A stretch of 7,297 bases of DNA from Planctomycetota bacterium (GTDB taxonomy: Bacteria; Planctomycetota; Planctomycetia; Pirellulales; S012-138): contig JALSGI010000959.1 of the NCBI GenBank assembly GCA_026982835.1, positions 1 to 7,297 on the forward strand. Reading direction: 5' to 3'. Of the stretch, positions 1 through 5,377 are shown one piece after another. The translations under genes and the position numbers were made by a program. The notes beneath the pieces were generated by a model. The model saw nothing but the letters and a program-made list of their open reading frames with translations, did not search any database and had not been told where the DNA came from. Position 1 is the stretch's first letter. Every line of letters begins with the position of its first letter.

Positions 1-402
1 GGCGACATCGCCCACCTGGACGAAGAAGGTTACATCTACATCACCGGGCGGCTGAGCCGCTTTTCCAAGATCGGCGGCGAGATGGTGCCGCACATCAAGG
101 TGGAAGAAGAGCTGCAGCGGGCCTTGGAACTGGGCGAGGACGAGCTGCGGGTGGCCGTTACCGGCGTGCCCGATCCCAAAAAAGGGGAGCGGCTCGTGGT
201 GCTCTACATCCCCAGCGGCAAATCGCCCCAAGAGATGCGGCAAGCCCTGATCCAGCGCGGCTTGCCCAACATCTTCATCCCCTCGGCCGATAGCTTCGTG
301 GCCGTGGAAGAGATTCCCGTGCTGGGCAGCGGCAAGCTGGATCTGAAACGCCTGCGGCAAATGGCCGAAGAGCACTTCGGTGCCCGGGCCGACCAGAGAT
401 AA
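1..402 (+). CDS. aas: Aas-like acyl-ACP synthetase / acylglycerophospholipid acyltransferase, C-terminal fragment
   Basis: The reading frame is open from base 1 to TAA at 400-402, giving 133 residues of a gene that starts outside the window. This is the C-terminal lid subdomain of an AMP-forming (ANL) adenylating enzyme. The fragment has the hinge block YITGRLSRFSKIGGEMVPH (residues 13-31), and the PVLGSGKLDLKRLR block near the end, whose lysine (fragment residue 112) is the conserved catalytic A10 lysine. The GEMVPH segment, the short spacing and the LGSGK ending resemble Aas, which acylates lysophospholipid using acyl-ACP made by its synthetase domain, rather than ordinary acyl-CoA synthetases. 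In Aas-like proteins a PlsC domain, often with an MFS flippase, precedes this region; that part is not visible, so a stand-alone acyl-ACP ligase is possible. I see no convincing terminator after it; repeats begin within 50 bp. Confidence 0.8.
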   Translation, partial: GDIAHLDEEGYIYITGRLSRFSKIGGEMVPHIKVEEELQRALELGEDELRVAVTGVPDPKKGERLVVLYIPSGKSPQEMRQALIQRGLPNIFIPSADSFVAVEEIPVLGSGKLDLKRLRQMAEEHFGARADQR

Positions 403-510
403 CACCGGTCGGCTCAGCCGTGCCCGCGCCCCCCTGTGTTGTGTTTGCGTTTTTCTTGCTGCGGAGCGGCAGCTGCGGCGCAACAGCGCAAGCCGCATGG
501 CGATTCGCTG

Positions 511-579
511 TTCTCCCCGCACTGACGTGCGCACGCTCCTCCGGGAGCTGACGCTCCCGGCTCGCTGTTCCCCCAAGCC
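511..579 (+). repeat. 69-bp direct repeat, copy 1
   Basis: By hand comparison it is identical over 69 bases to 709-777. It holds a decayed palindrome (CGCAC-TGAC-GTGCG, 518-531), an intact CCGGGAGC-TGAC-GCTCCCGG palindrome with CTCGCT tail, and the start of a C-rich tract. Confidence 0.9.
541..566 (+). repeat. Fixed-loop palindrome: CCGGGAGC-TGAC-GCTCCCGG + CTCGCT
   Basis: Perfect 8-bp stem 541-548/553-560, loop TGAC, tail 561-566. A member of the family whose stem interior varies while its ends, loop and tail are conserved. Confidence 0.9.
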
Positions 580-605
580 TCTAAGCCCCCAAGCCCCTCA
601 AGCCT

Positions 606-631
606 CCCGCAGCTGAAGCCGCGGGCTCGCC
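606..631 (+). repeat. Fixed-loop palindrome: CCCGCAGC-TGAA-GCCGCGGG + CTCGCC
   Basis: The 8-bp stem has one A-C mismatch, loop TGAA and tail CTCGCC. It looks like a once-mutated copy of the perfect palindrome at 991-1016. Confidence 0.85.
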
Positions 632-634
632 AGT

Positions 635-682
635 TGCAAGAAGAAACGTTTTTTCTCGCATCGGAGCGGAAGCTCCAACGCA
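635..682 (+). repeat. 48-bp direct repeat, copy 1
   Basis: It is identical over 48 bases to 857-904. It runs from TGCAAGAAGAAACG through a T6 run to GGAGCGGAAGCTCC (663-676) and CAACGCA, then passes straight into a 7-bp tandem tract whose unit differs between the copies. Confidence 0.9.
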
Positions 683-707
683 CGCCGCACGCCGCACGCC
701 GATGCGG
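680..707 (+). repeat. 7-bp tandem repeat, unit GCACGCC x3
   Basis: Three perfect units (680-686, 687-693, 694-700) are followed by a divergent closing unit GATGCGG (701-707). The same position in the next block carries GCAAGCC units instead. Confidence 0.85.
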
Positions 708-708
708 T

Positions 709-777
709 TTCTCCCCGCACTGACGTGCGCACGCTCCTCCGGGAGCTGACGCTCCCGGCTCGCTGTTCCCCCAAGCC
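709..777 (+). repeat. 69-bp direct repeat, copy 2
   Basis: Exact duplicate of 511-579, 198 bp downstream. The identity stops inside the AAGCC/C-rich tract, and the following palindrome differs (606-631 versus 796-821), so exchange or duplication acted on part of a block. Confidence 0.9.
739..764 (+). repeat. Fixed-loop palindrome: CCGGGAGC-TGAC-GCTCCCGG + CTCGCT
   Basis: Identical to the 541-566 member because it lies inside the second copy of the 69-bp repeat. Confidence 0.9.
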
Positions 778-794
778 CCCACGCCCCCAAGCCC
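768..794 (-). repeat. Canonical G-quadruplex motif on the minus strand
   Basis: The plus strand reads C5-AAG-C5-ACG-C5-AAG-C3. The minus strand therefore has four G-runs (3, 5, 5 and 5) separated by three loops of exactly 3 nt, which meets the standard intramolecular G4 pattern with short loops. It sits between two palindromes. Confidence 0.75.
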
Positions 795-795
795 T

Positions 796-821
796 CCGCC
801 GACTGAAGTCGGCGGCTCGCC
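796..821 (+). repeat. Fixed-loop palindrome: CCGCCGAC-TGAA-GTCGGCGG + CTCGCC
   Basis: Perfect 8-bp stem with loop TGAA and tail CTCGCC. The inner stem differs from its neighbours on both arms in a compensating way. Confidence 0.9.
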
Positions 822-827
822 GTTCAA

Positions 828-853
828 CCGCCGGCTAACGCCGGCGGCTCGCC
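828..853 (+). repeat. Fixed-loop palindrome: CCGCCGGC-TAAC-GCCGGCGG + CTCGCC
   Basis: Perfect 8-bp stem, variant loop TAAC, tail CTCGCC. It lies only 6 bp after the previous member in the same orientation. Confidence 0.9.
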
Positions 854-856
854 GGG

Positions 857-904
857 TGCAAGAAGAAACGTTTTTTCTCGCATCGGAGCGGAAGCTCCAA
901 CGCA
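857..904 (+). repeat. 48-bp direct repeat, copy 2
   Basis: Exact copy of 635-682, offset 222 bp. A decayed copy of its first half lies at about 6755-6782 in the right-hand gap, and its second half (T-run to GGAGC hairpin) recurs at about 449-476 and 6676-6702. Confidence 0.9.
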
Positions 905-936
905 AGCCGCAAGCCGCAGGCCGCAAGCCGATGCGG
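902..936 (+). repeat. 7-bp tandem repeat, unit GCAAGCC x4
   Basis: Four units (902-908, 909-915, 916-922 as GCAGGCC, 923-929) are followed by the same closing unit GATGCGG (930-936) seen at 701-707. Confidence 0.85.
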
Positions 937-941
937 TTTCT

Positions 942-964
942 CCCCCCGCTGACGCGGGGGGCTC
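942..964 (+). repeat. Fixed-loop palindrome: CCCCCCGC-TGAC-GCGGGGGG + CTC
   Basis: Perfect 8-bp stem with loop TGAC. The tail is shortened to CTCTT. It occupies the block position held by the decayed CGCAC-TGAC-GTGCG hairpin (518-531 and 716-729) in the two other blocks. Confidence 0.85.
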
Positions 965-990
965 TTCAAGCCTCCAAGCCCCTCAAGCCT

Positions 991-1016
991 CCCGCGGCTG
1001 AAGCCGCGGGCTCGCC
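991..1016 (+). repeat. Fixed-loop palindrome: CCCGCGGC-TGAA-GCCGCGGG + CTCGCC
   Basis: Perfect 8-bp stem with loop TGAA and tail CTCGCC, then GG. It starts a composite unit that ends with the 22-mer element at 1048-1069. Confidence 0.9.
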
Positions 1017-1017
1017 G

Positions 1018-1031
1018 GGTGCGGAAGCACC
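1018..1031 (+). repeat. Second-class hairpin GGTGC-GGAA-GCACC
   Basis: Perfect 5-bp stem with loop GGAA. It is the paired-change (A-T to T-A) counterpart of GGAGC-GGAA-GCTCC found at 663-676, 885-898 and 6689-6702. Confidence 0.7.
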
Positions 1032-1047
1032 GAGTCAAGCGTCCAGG

Positions 1048-1069
1048 TGTTGGCTGGCTAAACGCGTAC
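1048..1069 (-). repeat. 22-mer element, inverted copy 1
   Basis: Read on the minus strand it starts GTACGCGTTTAGCCAGC and matches the 7102-7123 copy at 19 of 22 positions. It ends 30 bp from the eda stop codon, downstream of the palindrome at 991-1016. Confidence 0.8.
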
Positions 1070-1099
1070 CTTGCCAAGCTCCGAGGAGAGCTGCCGGGG

Positions 1100-1753
1100 T
1101 TACTGGCCCTGGCGGGCCTGTTGCACCATTTCAACGAATTGGGCCGCACGGCGGCGAATTTCGTCCATATCACCTTGTTCGATCAGGCGGGCCGGGGCCA
1201 AGGCCGATCCGGCCCCCAGGGCGAACGCCCCGGCCTGGAGGAACCGCGGTCCGGTTTCCAGGTCCACCCCGCCGGTAGGGAGCAGGCGCACCTGGGGCAG
1301 CGGGCCGCGCAGCGCTTTCAGGTAGCCGGGGCCCAGCACGTCGGCCGGGAAGATTTTCACCACGTCCGCTCCCGCCTGCCAGGCACGCACCACTTCCGTG
1401 GGCGTGAAGGCTCCCGGCATGCACACCACGCCGTAGCGTAGGGCCACCTCCAGCACGTCCGGGGCGAAGTGGGGGGAGACGAGGAACTGGGCCCCGCTGA
1501 GCAGGGCGGTGCGGGCCGTGGGGCCATCCAGCACCGTGCCGGCCCCCAGCAGCACCCGATCCCCCAGCCGCGCGGCCACCTGCTCCAGCACCCGATGGGC
1601 CTGCGGCACGGTGAAGGTGATCTCCACCACCTCCACGCCCCCGTCGGCCAGCGCCTGGCAGACGTCCACCAGGGGCTCGGGCCGGGGGCAGCGCAAGATG
1701 GCCACCAGGCCGGTTTGCCGGATTTTTTGCAGTTGCGCCAGTTTATCGACCAA
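1100..1753 (-). CDS. eda: KDPG/KHG aldolase (2-dehydro-3-deoxy-phosphogluconate aldolase)
   Basis: This class I aldolase cleaves 2-keto-3-deoxy-6-phosphogluconate to pyruvate and glyceraldehyde-3-phosphate (Entner-Doudoroff pathway), and often also 4-hydroxy-2-oxoglutarate; it is cytosolic. With the chosen TTG start it has 217 residues, the usual family length. Visible motifs are VEITFTVP with catalytic E44, GAGTV with T73, SPHF near 93-96, ADVVKIFPAD with Schiff-base K133, and LPTGGV with T160; K133 and T73 fall at the E. coli Eda numbers. The frame is open back to an ATG at 1927, which would add 58 residues unlike the family. I prefer TTG (1751-1753) because GGAGG lies 8 nt upstream and a TATAAT promoter lies inside the longer frame. 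A weak hairpin (1077-1092) follows the stop but lacks a T tract. No other Entner-Doudoroff gene is adjacent. Confidence 0.93.
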   Translation of the reverse strand: MVDKLAQLQKIRQTGLVAILRCPRPEPLVDVCQALADGGVEVVEITFTVPQAHRVLEQVAARLGDRVLLGAGTVLDGPTARTALLSGAQFLVSPHFAPDVLEVALRYGVVCMPGAFTPTEVVRAWQAGADVVKIFPADVLGPGYLKALRGPLPQVRLLPTGGVDLETGPRFLQAGAFALGAGSALAPARLIEQGDMDEIRRRAAQFVEMVQQARQGQ

Positions 1754-1856
1754 CGAAGCGGCCTCCGCAGGCGAAGCAACCCGGGCCGGCAACACCGGCA
1801 CAAGCGGGCAAGGGTGCACAGCCCAAATGTCCCTCCTCGGCAAGGGACCATTCAGG
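1754..1856 (-). promoter_or_regulatory. Structured 5' leader of eda
   Basis: About 100 nt lie between the predicted transcript start and the TTG start. It contains two possible hairpins: GTCCCT/AGGGAC (1829-1834 with 1843-1848, 8-nt loop) and GCCGG/CCGGC (1785-1789 with 1795-1799). The Shine-Dalgarno GGAGG is at 1762-1766 read on the minus strand. I recognise no known riboswitch. Confidence 0.4.
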
Positions 1857-1862
1857 TGCTCG

Positions 1863-1890
1863 ATTATAGCGGCCGTGCCGGTGGTGTCGA
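1863..1890 (-). promoter_or_regulatory. Sigma70-like promoter for eda
   Basis: On the minus strand TCGACA (1890-1885) is followed by a 16-bp spacer and a perfect TATAAT (1868-1863). The -35 matches consensus at 5 of 6 positions. The expected transcript start is near 1856. Confidence 0.6.
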
Positions 1891-1901
1891 AGGCGGCGTG
1901 C

Positions 1902-1930
1902 TGGACGTTTGCAACATCTGGCGCCATAAT
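1902..1930 (+). promoter_or_regulatory. Sigma70-like promoter for the SHOCT-like gene
   Basis: TGGACG (1902-1907), a 17-bp spacer and CATAAT (1925-1930) suit a transcript starting near 1937, about 26 nt before the GTG start. It is back to back with the eda promoter; the two -35 boxes are 11 bp apart. Confidence 0.45.
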
Positions 1931-1962
1931 ACGTTGCAGGGCGCGTAGCAGAGGGCACCGCG

Positions 1963-2355
1963 GTGTGGAGCGAGCGATTCGTCCAGTTTTTGCAGACTCC
2001 CACGGCCCAACTGGTCATCTGGAGCGGTGTTCTGGTGGGCGTGGTGGTCATAGGATTTTACGTGATCAGCATATTTCGTCCCACTCGGGACAATGGGAGT
2101 TACTCCACCAGCGATTGGATTTCGCATTTCCGGGAATTGCACAGCAGTGGTGTGCTGGCCGAGGAGGAATTCCGAACAATAAAAACGAAGCTGGCTCGCC
2201 AGATGCAACAAGAGCTGCTGGAGGAGTCGGCCGAGGCGGAATCGTCTCCAGCCCGGAAAAACCAGCGCGATGCGGCACGCCCGCAGCAACCGCTTCCCGA
2301 AGCAGGAGTCGATTCCCCTTCCTCGCCCACGGCCGGCAACGGATCGCCGGAATAG
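1963..2355 (+). CDS. Small single-pass membrane protein with SHOCT-like C-terminal motif
   Basis: The product has 130 residues from a GTG start, with GAGG (1951-1954) 8 nt upstream. Residues 15-38 (AQLVIWSGVL...YVISIF) form one hydrophobic transmembrane helix, with an Arg-containing segment after it. Residues about 52-80, including WISHFRELHSSGVLAEEEF and KTKLARQM, have the two-short-helix pattern of SHOCT domains (hydrophobic - SG - hydrophobic - EEEF - K - KL). The rest, from about 85, is Glu/Pro/Ser-rich and probably disordered. SHOCT motifs are thought to aid oligomerisation or interaction; no enzymatic function can be assigned. It lies 156 bp upstream of clpX on the same strand, so co-transcription is possible but unproved. 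Confidence 0.75.
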   Translation: MWSERFVQFLQTPTAQLVIWSGVLVGVVVIGFYVISIFRPTRDNGSYSTSDWISHFRELHSSGVLAEEEFRTIKTKLARQMQQELLEESAEAESSPARKNQRDAARPQQPLPEAGVDSPSSPTAGNGSPE

Positions 2356-2500
2356 CCTGCATGTCGTCGCCTCGCCCCAGCGGGCGGTGCGGTCACGGAT
2401 GCCCACGGCCACCTGCGGCCCGACGTGCGCTCCATCCTGTGTTTGCGTCCTCGTCCATGCACCTGCGGTGAAGATACACCGGGTGTGATCGCCACGCCGA

Positions 2501-2510
2501 AAGGAGAGAG
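2501..2510 (+). promoter_or_regulatory. Ribosome binding site that fixes the clpX start
   Basis: AAGGAGAGAG lies directly before CATG; its GGAG core is 5 nt from the ATG at 2512. It is the strongest Shine-Dalgarno sequence in the window and rules out the in-frame ATG at 2425. Confidence 0.8.
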
Positions 2511-2511
2511 C

Positions 2512-3798
2512 ATGCCATCGGGTCGGGATATGAACGTCGGTCGCCGTGACGGTGGGAACAAGCGCAACGCCTTCTGTTCGTTTTGCCGCAAAAGTTACCG
2601 GGACGTCGGCCCGCTGGTCGAAGGCCCGGGCGATGTGTTCATCTGCGGCGAATGCGTCGATCTGTGCCAGTCGATCCTGGAGCAGGAGCGTCGCCGCCGC
2701 GGGGCCACCAAGCCGCTTTTCACCCACATCCCCACGCCCCGGCAAATCGTCGAGCACCTGGACCAGTACGTCATCGGCCAGGATCATGCCAAGCGGGTGC
2801 TGGCCGTGGCCGTGTATAACCACTACAAGCGGCTCAGCCTGGGTGTGGAAGACGGGGAGGTGGAGCTGGAGAAATCCAACATCCTGCTGATCGGCCCCAC
2901 CGGCTGCGGCAAAACGCTGCTTGCCCGCACCCTGGCCAAAATCCTCAATGTTCCCTTTGCCATCGGGGATGCCACCACGCTGACCGAAGCCGGTTACGTG
3001 GGGGAGGACGTGGAGAACTTGCTGCTGAAGCTGCTCCACGCAGCGGACTTCGACCTGGAGGCGGCCCAGCGGGGCATCCTCTACATCGACGAGATCGACA
3101 AGATCGGCAAGACCTCGCACAACGTGTCCATCACCCGCGACGTCTCCGGCGAAGGGGTGCAACAGGCCCTGCTGAAGATGCTCGAAGGGACCGTGGCCAA
3201 CGTGCCGCCCCAGGGCGGACGCAAGCATCCCGAGCAACACTACATCCAGATGGACACCAGCAACATTCTGTTCATCTGCGGGGGGACGTTCGTGGGGCTG
3301 GAGAAGATCATCGCCCGGCGGCTGGGGCGTCGGGCCATCGGCTTCAACCAGGGACCGCAGCGCGTCCCGGGCGAGGCCGACCTGGCCGAGCTGCTGCCGC
3401 AAGTGACCAGCGACGATGTGCTGGAGTTCGGCATGATCCCCGAGTTCGTGGGCCGCTTGCCCGTGCTGGCCACCCTCACCCCGTTGAGTGAAAAAGAGCT
3501 GATCCGTGTGCTCACCGAACCCAAGAACGCCCTAGTCAAGCAGTACCAGAAACTGTTCGAGATGGAAGGGGCCGAGCTGGAGTTCACCCCCGGGGCGCTG
3601 AAAGCCATCGCCCGCAAGGCCCTCAGCCGCGACACTGGCGCCCGCGGGCTGCGAGCGGCCGTGGAAGACATCATGCTCGATCTTCAGTTCAACCTGCCCG
3701 AGGTGGGCCAGGGGCAGCGGTTCGTCATTGACGAGGACGTGGTGCTGGGGCGTCGCCGGGCCGTGCCCGCGCCCAAGACCCAAAGCAAAAGCGCATGA
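2512..3798 (+). CDS. clpX: ATP-dependent Clp protease ATP-binding subunit ClpX
   Basis: ClpX is the hexameric AAA+ unfoldase that recognises tagged substrates and feeds them to the ClpP peptidase. The protein has 428 residues (E. coli 424). In order: the N-terminal C4 zinc domain (C22, C25, C45, C48), Walker A GPTGCGKT (128-135), pore loop GYVG (161-164), Walker B LYIDE (190-194), RKH loop (237-239), the IGF loop that docks on ClpP (276-278), FVGR with the arginine finger candidate R315, and sensor-2 GAR (R378). All key residues are present, so it should be active with ClpP. I start at ATG 2512 because AAGGAGAG ends one base upstream and zinc-domain spacing is normal; the frame runs on upstream to 2425, but that stretch is unlike ClpX. 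No clpP or tig gene is in the window. The gene converges on 3922-5325. Confidence 0.98.
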   Translation: MPSGRDMNVGRRDGGNKRNAFCSFCRKSYRDVGPLVEGPGDVFICGECVDLCQSILEQERRRRGATKPLFTHIPTPRQIVEHLDQYVIGQDHAKRVLAVAVYNHYKRLSLGVEDGEVELEKSNILLIGPTGCGKTLLARTLAKILNVPFAIGDATTLTEAGYVGEDVENLLLKLLHAADFDLEAAQRGILYIDEIDKIGKTSHNVSITRDVSGEGVQQALLKMLEGTVANVPPQGGRKHPEQHYIQMDTSNILFICGGTFVGLEKIIARRLGRRAIGFNQGPQRVPGEADLAELLPQVTSDDVLEFGMIPEFVGRLPVLATLTPLSEKELIRVLTEPKNALVKQYQKLFEMEGAELEFTPGALKAIARKALSRDTGARGLRAAVEDIMLDLQFNLPEVGQGQRFVIDEDVVLGRRRAVPAPKTQSKSA

Positions 3799-3921
3799 GG
3801 CCTCCGGCCCTTCCCCGCGGCAAACCGCCGACTTGGGCCGGTGGAGGCCGGGGGGGGGACGAGGGGGCGTTTCCGCATCGGTGTAGCGGCTCGGCGTGGA
3901 CGCGGATGCGGCTGGCCGGAG

Positions 3922-5325
3922 CTACTTGCGCTGCTCGGAACGCGCTGGGCCGAACTGAAGCAACTGCACCAGCAAGAACCCGCCCAGCAGCACCAACAGC
4001 ACCACCGGCCACCAGCGGCCCCAGCCCCAGCCCATCCGCCCGGCCACCAGCTCCCCGACCACGAACACGATCAGGCTTAGCACCAGCAGCCCGCAGCCCA
4101 ACGCGGACATCAGTCCGCGGAACACCTGCTGTTCGCTGTACTGCATTTCGTGCAGTTGGATGCGCCGCCCGCGGCGAAGGCTCTCCTCCACGGCTCCCAC
4201 CAGCTCCAGCTCGCGTGCCGCGGCGTCGAAGTCGGCATGGGGAAGCTCCAGCGGCCGCACCCGCAGCACCTCCGCCGCAGGGCCAGCGGGGGGCTTTTGC
4301 CGGGGTGGCTCTTGCAAGGAGGGCTCGACTTGCTGCCGCGGGGGCTCCGGGGCCACCCCCTGTTCCTTGGCCCACCAGCGGGCAAACCGCCGGGCCGCAT
4401 CCTCCGGCACCACCTGCAACCGAAGCGGCTCGCCCCCTTCCTCTTCCAGGGTCCAGGAACACTCCGGATGCTCTGCTTGGAGCACCAGGCGATGCTTGCG
4501 GCTGAGCAATTCCATTTGGAAGCAGCTCTGTTGGGCCACTCGGGCCGACCATCGCACCAGTGGTCCGTGCGGGCTGGAAAGTTGCAGCTCCAGGTGCTGC
4601 CAGGGGTCTTCGGCCCCGGGCAGGGCCGTGGCTGCCACCTGGTTGGGCGGTTCGGCCAGCACGCGCAGCAGGCCTGCGCAGCGGGCCAGCTCCCAGGGCG
4701 TCGATTCCCGGCCCTGCTGCGGGCTTTCCCACTGCATGACCACCCGCTCCAGGGGCTCTTCCCACCTCTCCAGCCGCAGCAGCAACACTTCCAGGCCGGG
4801 GTGCCATATCACCGGGCTCCAGGCCAGCGGGGGGCCAAGCCCCTCCTGGGCGTGCATCTCCAGCTCGTAGTAAAACATCCACTCCAGGCACATCGGGTGG
4901 CAGAGGATCACCTGCAGCGGCTGCTGGACCAGGTGCCGCAGGGGTTCTTGTAGCTCTGCCCGGGGATCCTTGCCTACCAGCACCACCTGCACCGCCTCCG
5001 GCTCCAGCAGGGTTTCCCAGTGCGGCAGCACGGGAAATTGCTTCTGTAGCTGTCCGGCGGAAGGGTCGCTCTCCTCTGCCGGTGCCCACCAGCCCCACGG
5101 CCTCGCACCTTGCTGCAAGAACGCTGCGGCCAGCCGTGCCAGATGCCAGCCGCTGCCCAAGGCTGCTACCGACCAGCGGGGAGTTTCTTGCTTGGTGTTG
5201 TTCACGGGGGTAACCGATTGCTGGCAGGGGGTTTTTTCCGGGCCGAAGGCTGCCTGCGGGGTGGCGAGCCTGCGGAGAGTGCCAGGGACGGGAAAAGGAA
5301 ACGTGCAGAAACCACCAGCGGGCAT
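3922..5325 (-). CDS. Degenerate Gfo/Idh/MocA-like protein with two C-terminal transmembrane helices
   Basis: The product has up to 467 residues. Residues 51-60 (WSVAALGSGW) look like the first strand and Gly loop of a Rossmann fold. VQVVLVGKDPR (112-122) and LQVILCHP (137-144) match the later strands of Gfo/Idh/MocA oxidoreductases, and YYELEMHA (152-159) matches the helix after the active-site loop. In active members that loop is EKP; here it reads LCHP, so the lysine is lost. A beta-rich middle follows, then a Pro/Gln-rich linker (about 320-350), a charged helix (365-388) and transmembrane segments at about 405-427 and 438-458. I infer a membrane-anchored, probably non-catalytic relative. 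ATG 5325 lacks a Shine-Dalgarno; GTG 5205 (427 residues) would drop an unconserved Pro-rich lead and is an equally good start. The upstream gene ends 52 bp before ATG 5325, suggesting an operon. Confidence 0.65.
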   Translation of the reverse strand: MPAGGFCTFPFPVPGTLRRLATPQAAFGPEKTPCQQSVTPVNNTKQETPRWSVAALGSGWHLARLAAAFLQQGARPWGWWAPAEESDPSAGQLQKQFPVLPHWETLLEPEAVQVVLVGKDPRAELQEPLRHLVQQPLQVILCHPMCLEWMFYYELEMHAQEGLGPPLAWSPVIWHPGLEVLLLRLERWEEPLERVVMQWESPQQGRESTPWELARCAGLLRVLAEPPNQVAATALPGAEDPWQHLELQLSSPHGPLVRWSARVAQQSCFQMELLSRKHRLVLQAEHPECSWTLEEEGGEPLRLQVVPEDAARRFARWWAKEQGVAPEPPRQQVEPSLQEPPRQKPPAGPAAEVLRVRPLELPHADFDAAARELELVGAVEESLRRGRRIQLHEMQYSEQQVFRGLMSALGCGLLVLSLIVFVVGELVAGRMGWGWGRWWPVVLLVLLGGFLLVQLLQFGPARSEQRK

Positions 5326-5377
5326 TATCGTTTGCCGCCGGGGGTTTGGCCAGCCGGAGAGCGTGCTTCGGGCCGGA

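Larger units (their letters stand above)
403..1099. repeat. Non-coding, repeat-packed intergenic region
   Basis: This 697-bp gap lies between the aas end and the eda end. I see no credible gene: its open frames run through repeats and are rich in Arg, Pro, Ala and Ser. It is a mosaic of about three related blocks (roughly 449-635, 636-857 and 858-1031). A block typically has a T-rich lead, a GGAGC-GGAA-GCTCC hairpin, a 7-bp tandem tract, one or more fixed-loop palindromes with a CTCGCC/CTCGCT tail, and a C-rich AAGCCCC tract. The region closes with an inverted copy of the 22-mer element at 1048-1069. Confidence 0.85.

Noticed and set aside
414..926. A 170-codon open frame on the minus strand
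   Set aside because: It consists entirely of translated intergenic repeats, with repeated segments such as SEPGASAPGGACARQ; a repeat artefact rather than a gene.
449..1031. CRISPR array
   Set aside because: Repeats are of several kinds, not evenly spaced, and separated by other repeats rather than unique spacers; no cas gene is present.
1509..2471. A 320-codon open frame on the plus strand
   Set aside because: It is antisense to eda and out of frame with the SHOCT-like gene, with Ser/Arg/Ala-rich composition.
2476..2486. ACACC-G-GGTGT inverted repeat upstream of clpX as an operator
   Set aside because: The stem is only 5 bp with no second copy and no clear promoter beside it; chance cannot be excluded.
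1864..3402. A 512-codon open frame on the minus strand
   Set aside because: It runs antisense through clpX and the SHOCT-like gene, whose motifs are clear; its length reflects high GC and codon-position bias.
3799..3921. Intrinsic terminator between clpX and the converging gene
   Set aside because: Only weak stems (GGCC-TCC-GGCC, GCGG-CAAA-CCGC) without a T tract on either strand.
3725..5098. A 457-codon open frame on the minus strand
   Set aside because: It overlaps the Gfo/Idh-like gene in another frame and clpX antisense, with Gly/Ala/Arg/Pro-rich low-complexity sequence and no domain.
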